The position numbers and the translations under genes are program-made. A DNA stretch of 64,000 nt, from the NCBI RefSeq assembly GCF_007859755.1, contig NZ_SJPF01000002.1:9524-73523 (forward strand). The letters run 5' to 3'. Source of the stretch: Blastopirellula retiformator. Its GTDB lineage: Bacteria > Planctomycetota > Planctomycetia > Pirellulales > Pirellulaceae. How positions within the stretch are numbered: the stretch's first letter is position 1; each line of letters starts with the position of its first letter. The notes beneath the pieces were generated by a model, which saw only the letters and a program-made list of their open reading frames with translations, did not search any database and had not been told where the DNA came from. Below are positions 63,824 through 64,000 of this stretch, one piece after another.

Positions 63824-63884
63824 GACGAACCTGACGAGGTCGAATTCGCGAACCAAAGCGAACCTCGACCTTCTCAGGTTCGTC
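63824..63884 (+). terminator. Long stem-loop, probable terminator of the tat genes
   Basis: GACGAACCTGA / TCAGGTTCGTC (11 bp) encloses AGGTCGA / TCGACCT and TTCGC / GCGAA, followed by CCCTTTT. An imperfect hairpin of about 60 bases. Confidence 0.7.
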
Positions 63885-63926
63885 CCTTTTAGCGACGAGC
63901 AAGCCGGGAGCCACGCATGGTCATCC

Positions 63927-63950
63927 GGTAGGCTGGGTCAAGACCCAGCA
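63927..63950. repeat. Partial GTAGGCTGGGTC repeat
   Basis: GGTAGGCTGGGTCAAGACCC, the left arm of the unit at 15927 and 17461, six bases before the tRNA gene. Confidence 0.65.
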
Positions 63951-63956
63951 CCCCAA

Positions 63957-64000
63957 GGGCGATTAGCTCAGCTGGTTAGAGCGCCGTCTTCACACGGCGG
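63957..64000 (+). tRNA. tRNA-Val (CAC), 3' end outside window
   Basis: GGGCGAT acceptor strand, D arm GCTC...GAGC with AGCTGGTTA loop, and anticodon stem CCGTC / GGCGG around loop TTCACAC, giving anticodon CAC. The window ends at the close of the anticodon stem, so the T arm and acceptor 3' strand are not seen. Confidence 0.85.

Overview
The window looks like chromosome from a marine planctomycete, most likely a Pirellulaceae relative of Blastopirellula or Rhodopirellula. The evidence is the gene content: sulfatases, a DUF1592/DUF1552 cytochrome-type pair, DUF1080 secreted proteins, a sigma factor/FecR/secreted protein trio, a TPR-MotA-ExbD operon, and a Chlamydia-like (PVC-type) ribonucleotide reductase. 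The taxon is inferred from families, not from a marker gene.

Layout. 1-5.4 kb is mobile-element territory: the end of an ISAs1 transposase, an AraC regulator divergent from an arylsulfatase, an IS3-family element that sits in that sulfatase and replaces its middle, an ISL3 remnant, and the first copy of a ~149-bp repeat made of four hairpins. 5.5-9.9 kb is a tight five-gene operon: a TroA-like secreted protein, an FAD oxidoreductase with a Cys-rich tail, a FeoB-like GTPase-permease and two unknown proteins. I read it as a candidate metal-uptake system. 9.9-12.9 kb is a graveyard: IS66 pieces in conflicting orientation, a TIGR02996-like fragment, an Imm22-like pseudogene cut off by the second repeat copy, and a doubtful membrane ORF. 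13-18 kb has an intact sulfatase, a SOUL haem protein, an AAA ATPase with a repeat inside its reading frame, and several families of intergenic palindromes.

18.4-21.1 kb encodes three small secreted proteins; two share a C-terminal aromatic domain. 21.1-27 kb has an AraC regulator, the third repeat copy, then an ECF sigma factor, a FecR-like membrane protein with an extracellular domain, and a large secreted protein. 27.3-30.7 kb encodes two polytopic membrane proteins with fused cytochrome c domains. 31.2-34.2 kb is a tandem pair of soluble PAS-PAS-MCP receptors with almost identical 3' halves. 34.5-42.2 kb is mostly housekeeping: DUF502, DUF1080, a fatty-acid desaturase, a two-component pair, a lipoprotein and an EamA transporter. 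42.7-47 kb is the DUF1592/DUF1552 pair.

47-51.3 kb is nrdA-nrdB on the minus strand. NrdB has Phe in place of the radical Tyr, as in class Ic enzymes, and a pair of NrdR-box-like palindromes 32 bp apart lies upstream. 51.8-56.2 kb has a 5'-truncated Old Yellow Enzyme gene, a lipoprotein, a zinc-ribbon protein, an alpha/beta hydrolase, a glycine-rich-domain membrane protein and a second DUF1080 protein. 56.4-62.9 kb is an operon for a TPR protein, a MotA/TolQ-type channel, ExbD and a membrane-anchored alpha/alpha-toroid protein, followed by two TatA/B-like genes and the 5' half of a tRNA-Val gene at the window edge.

All functions come from reading motifs by eye; no searches were run.
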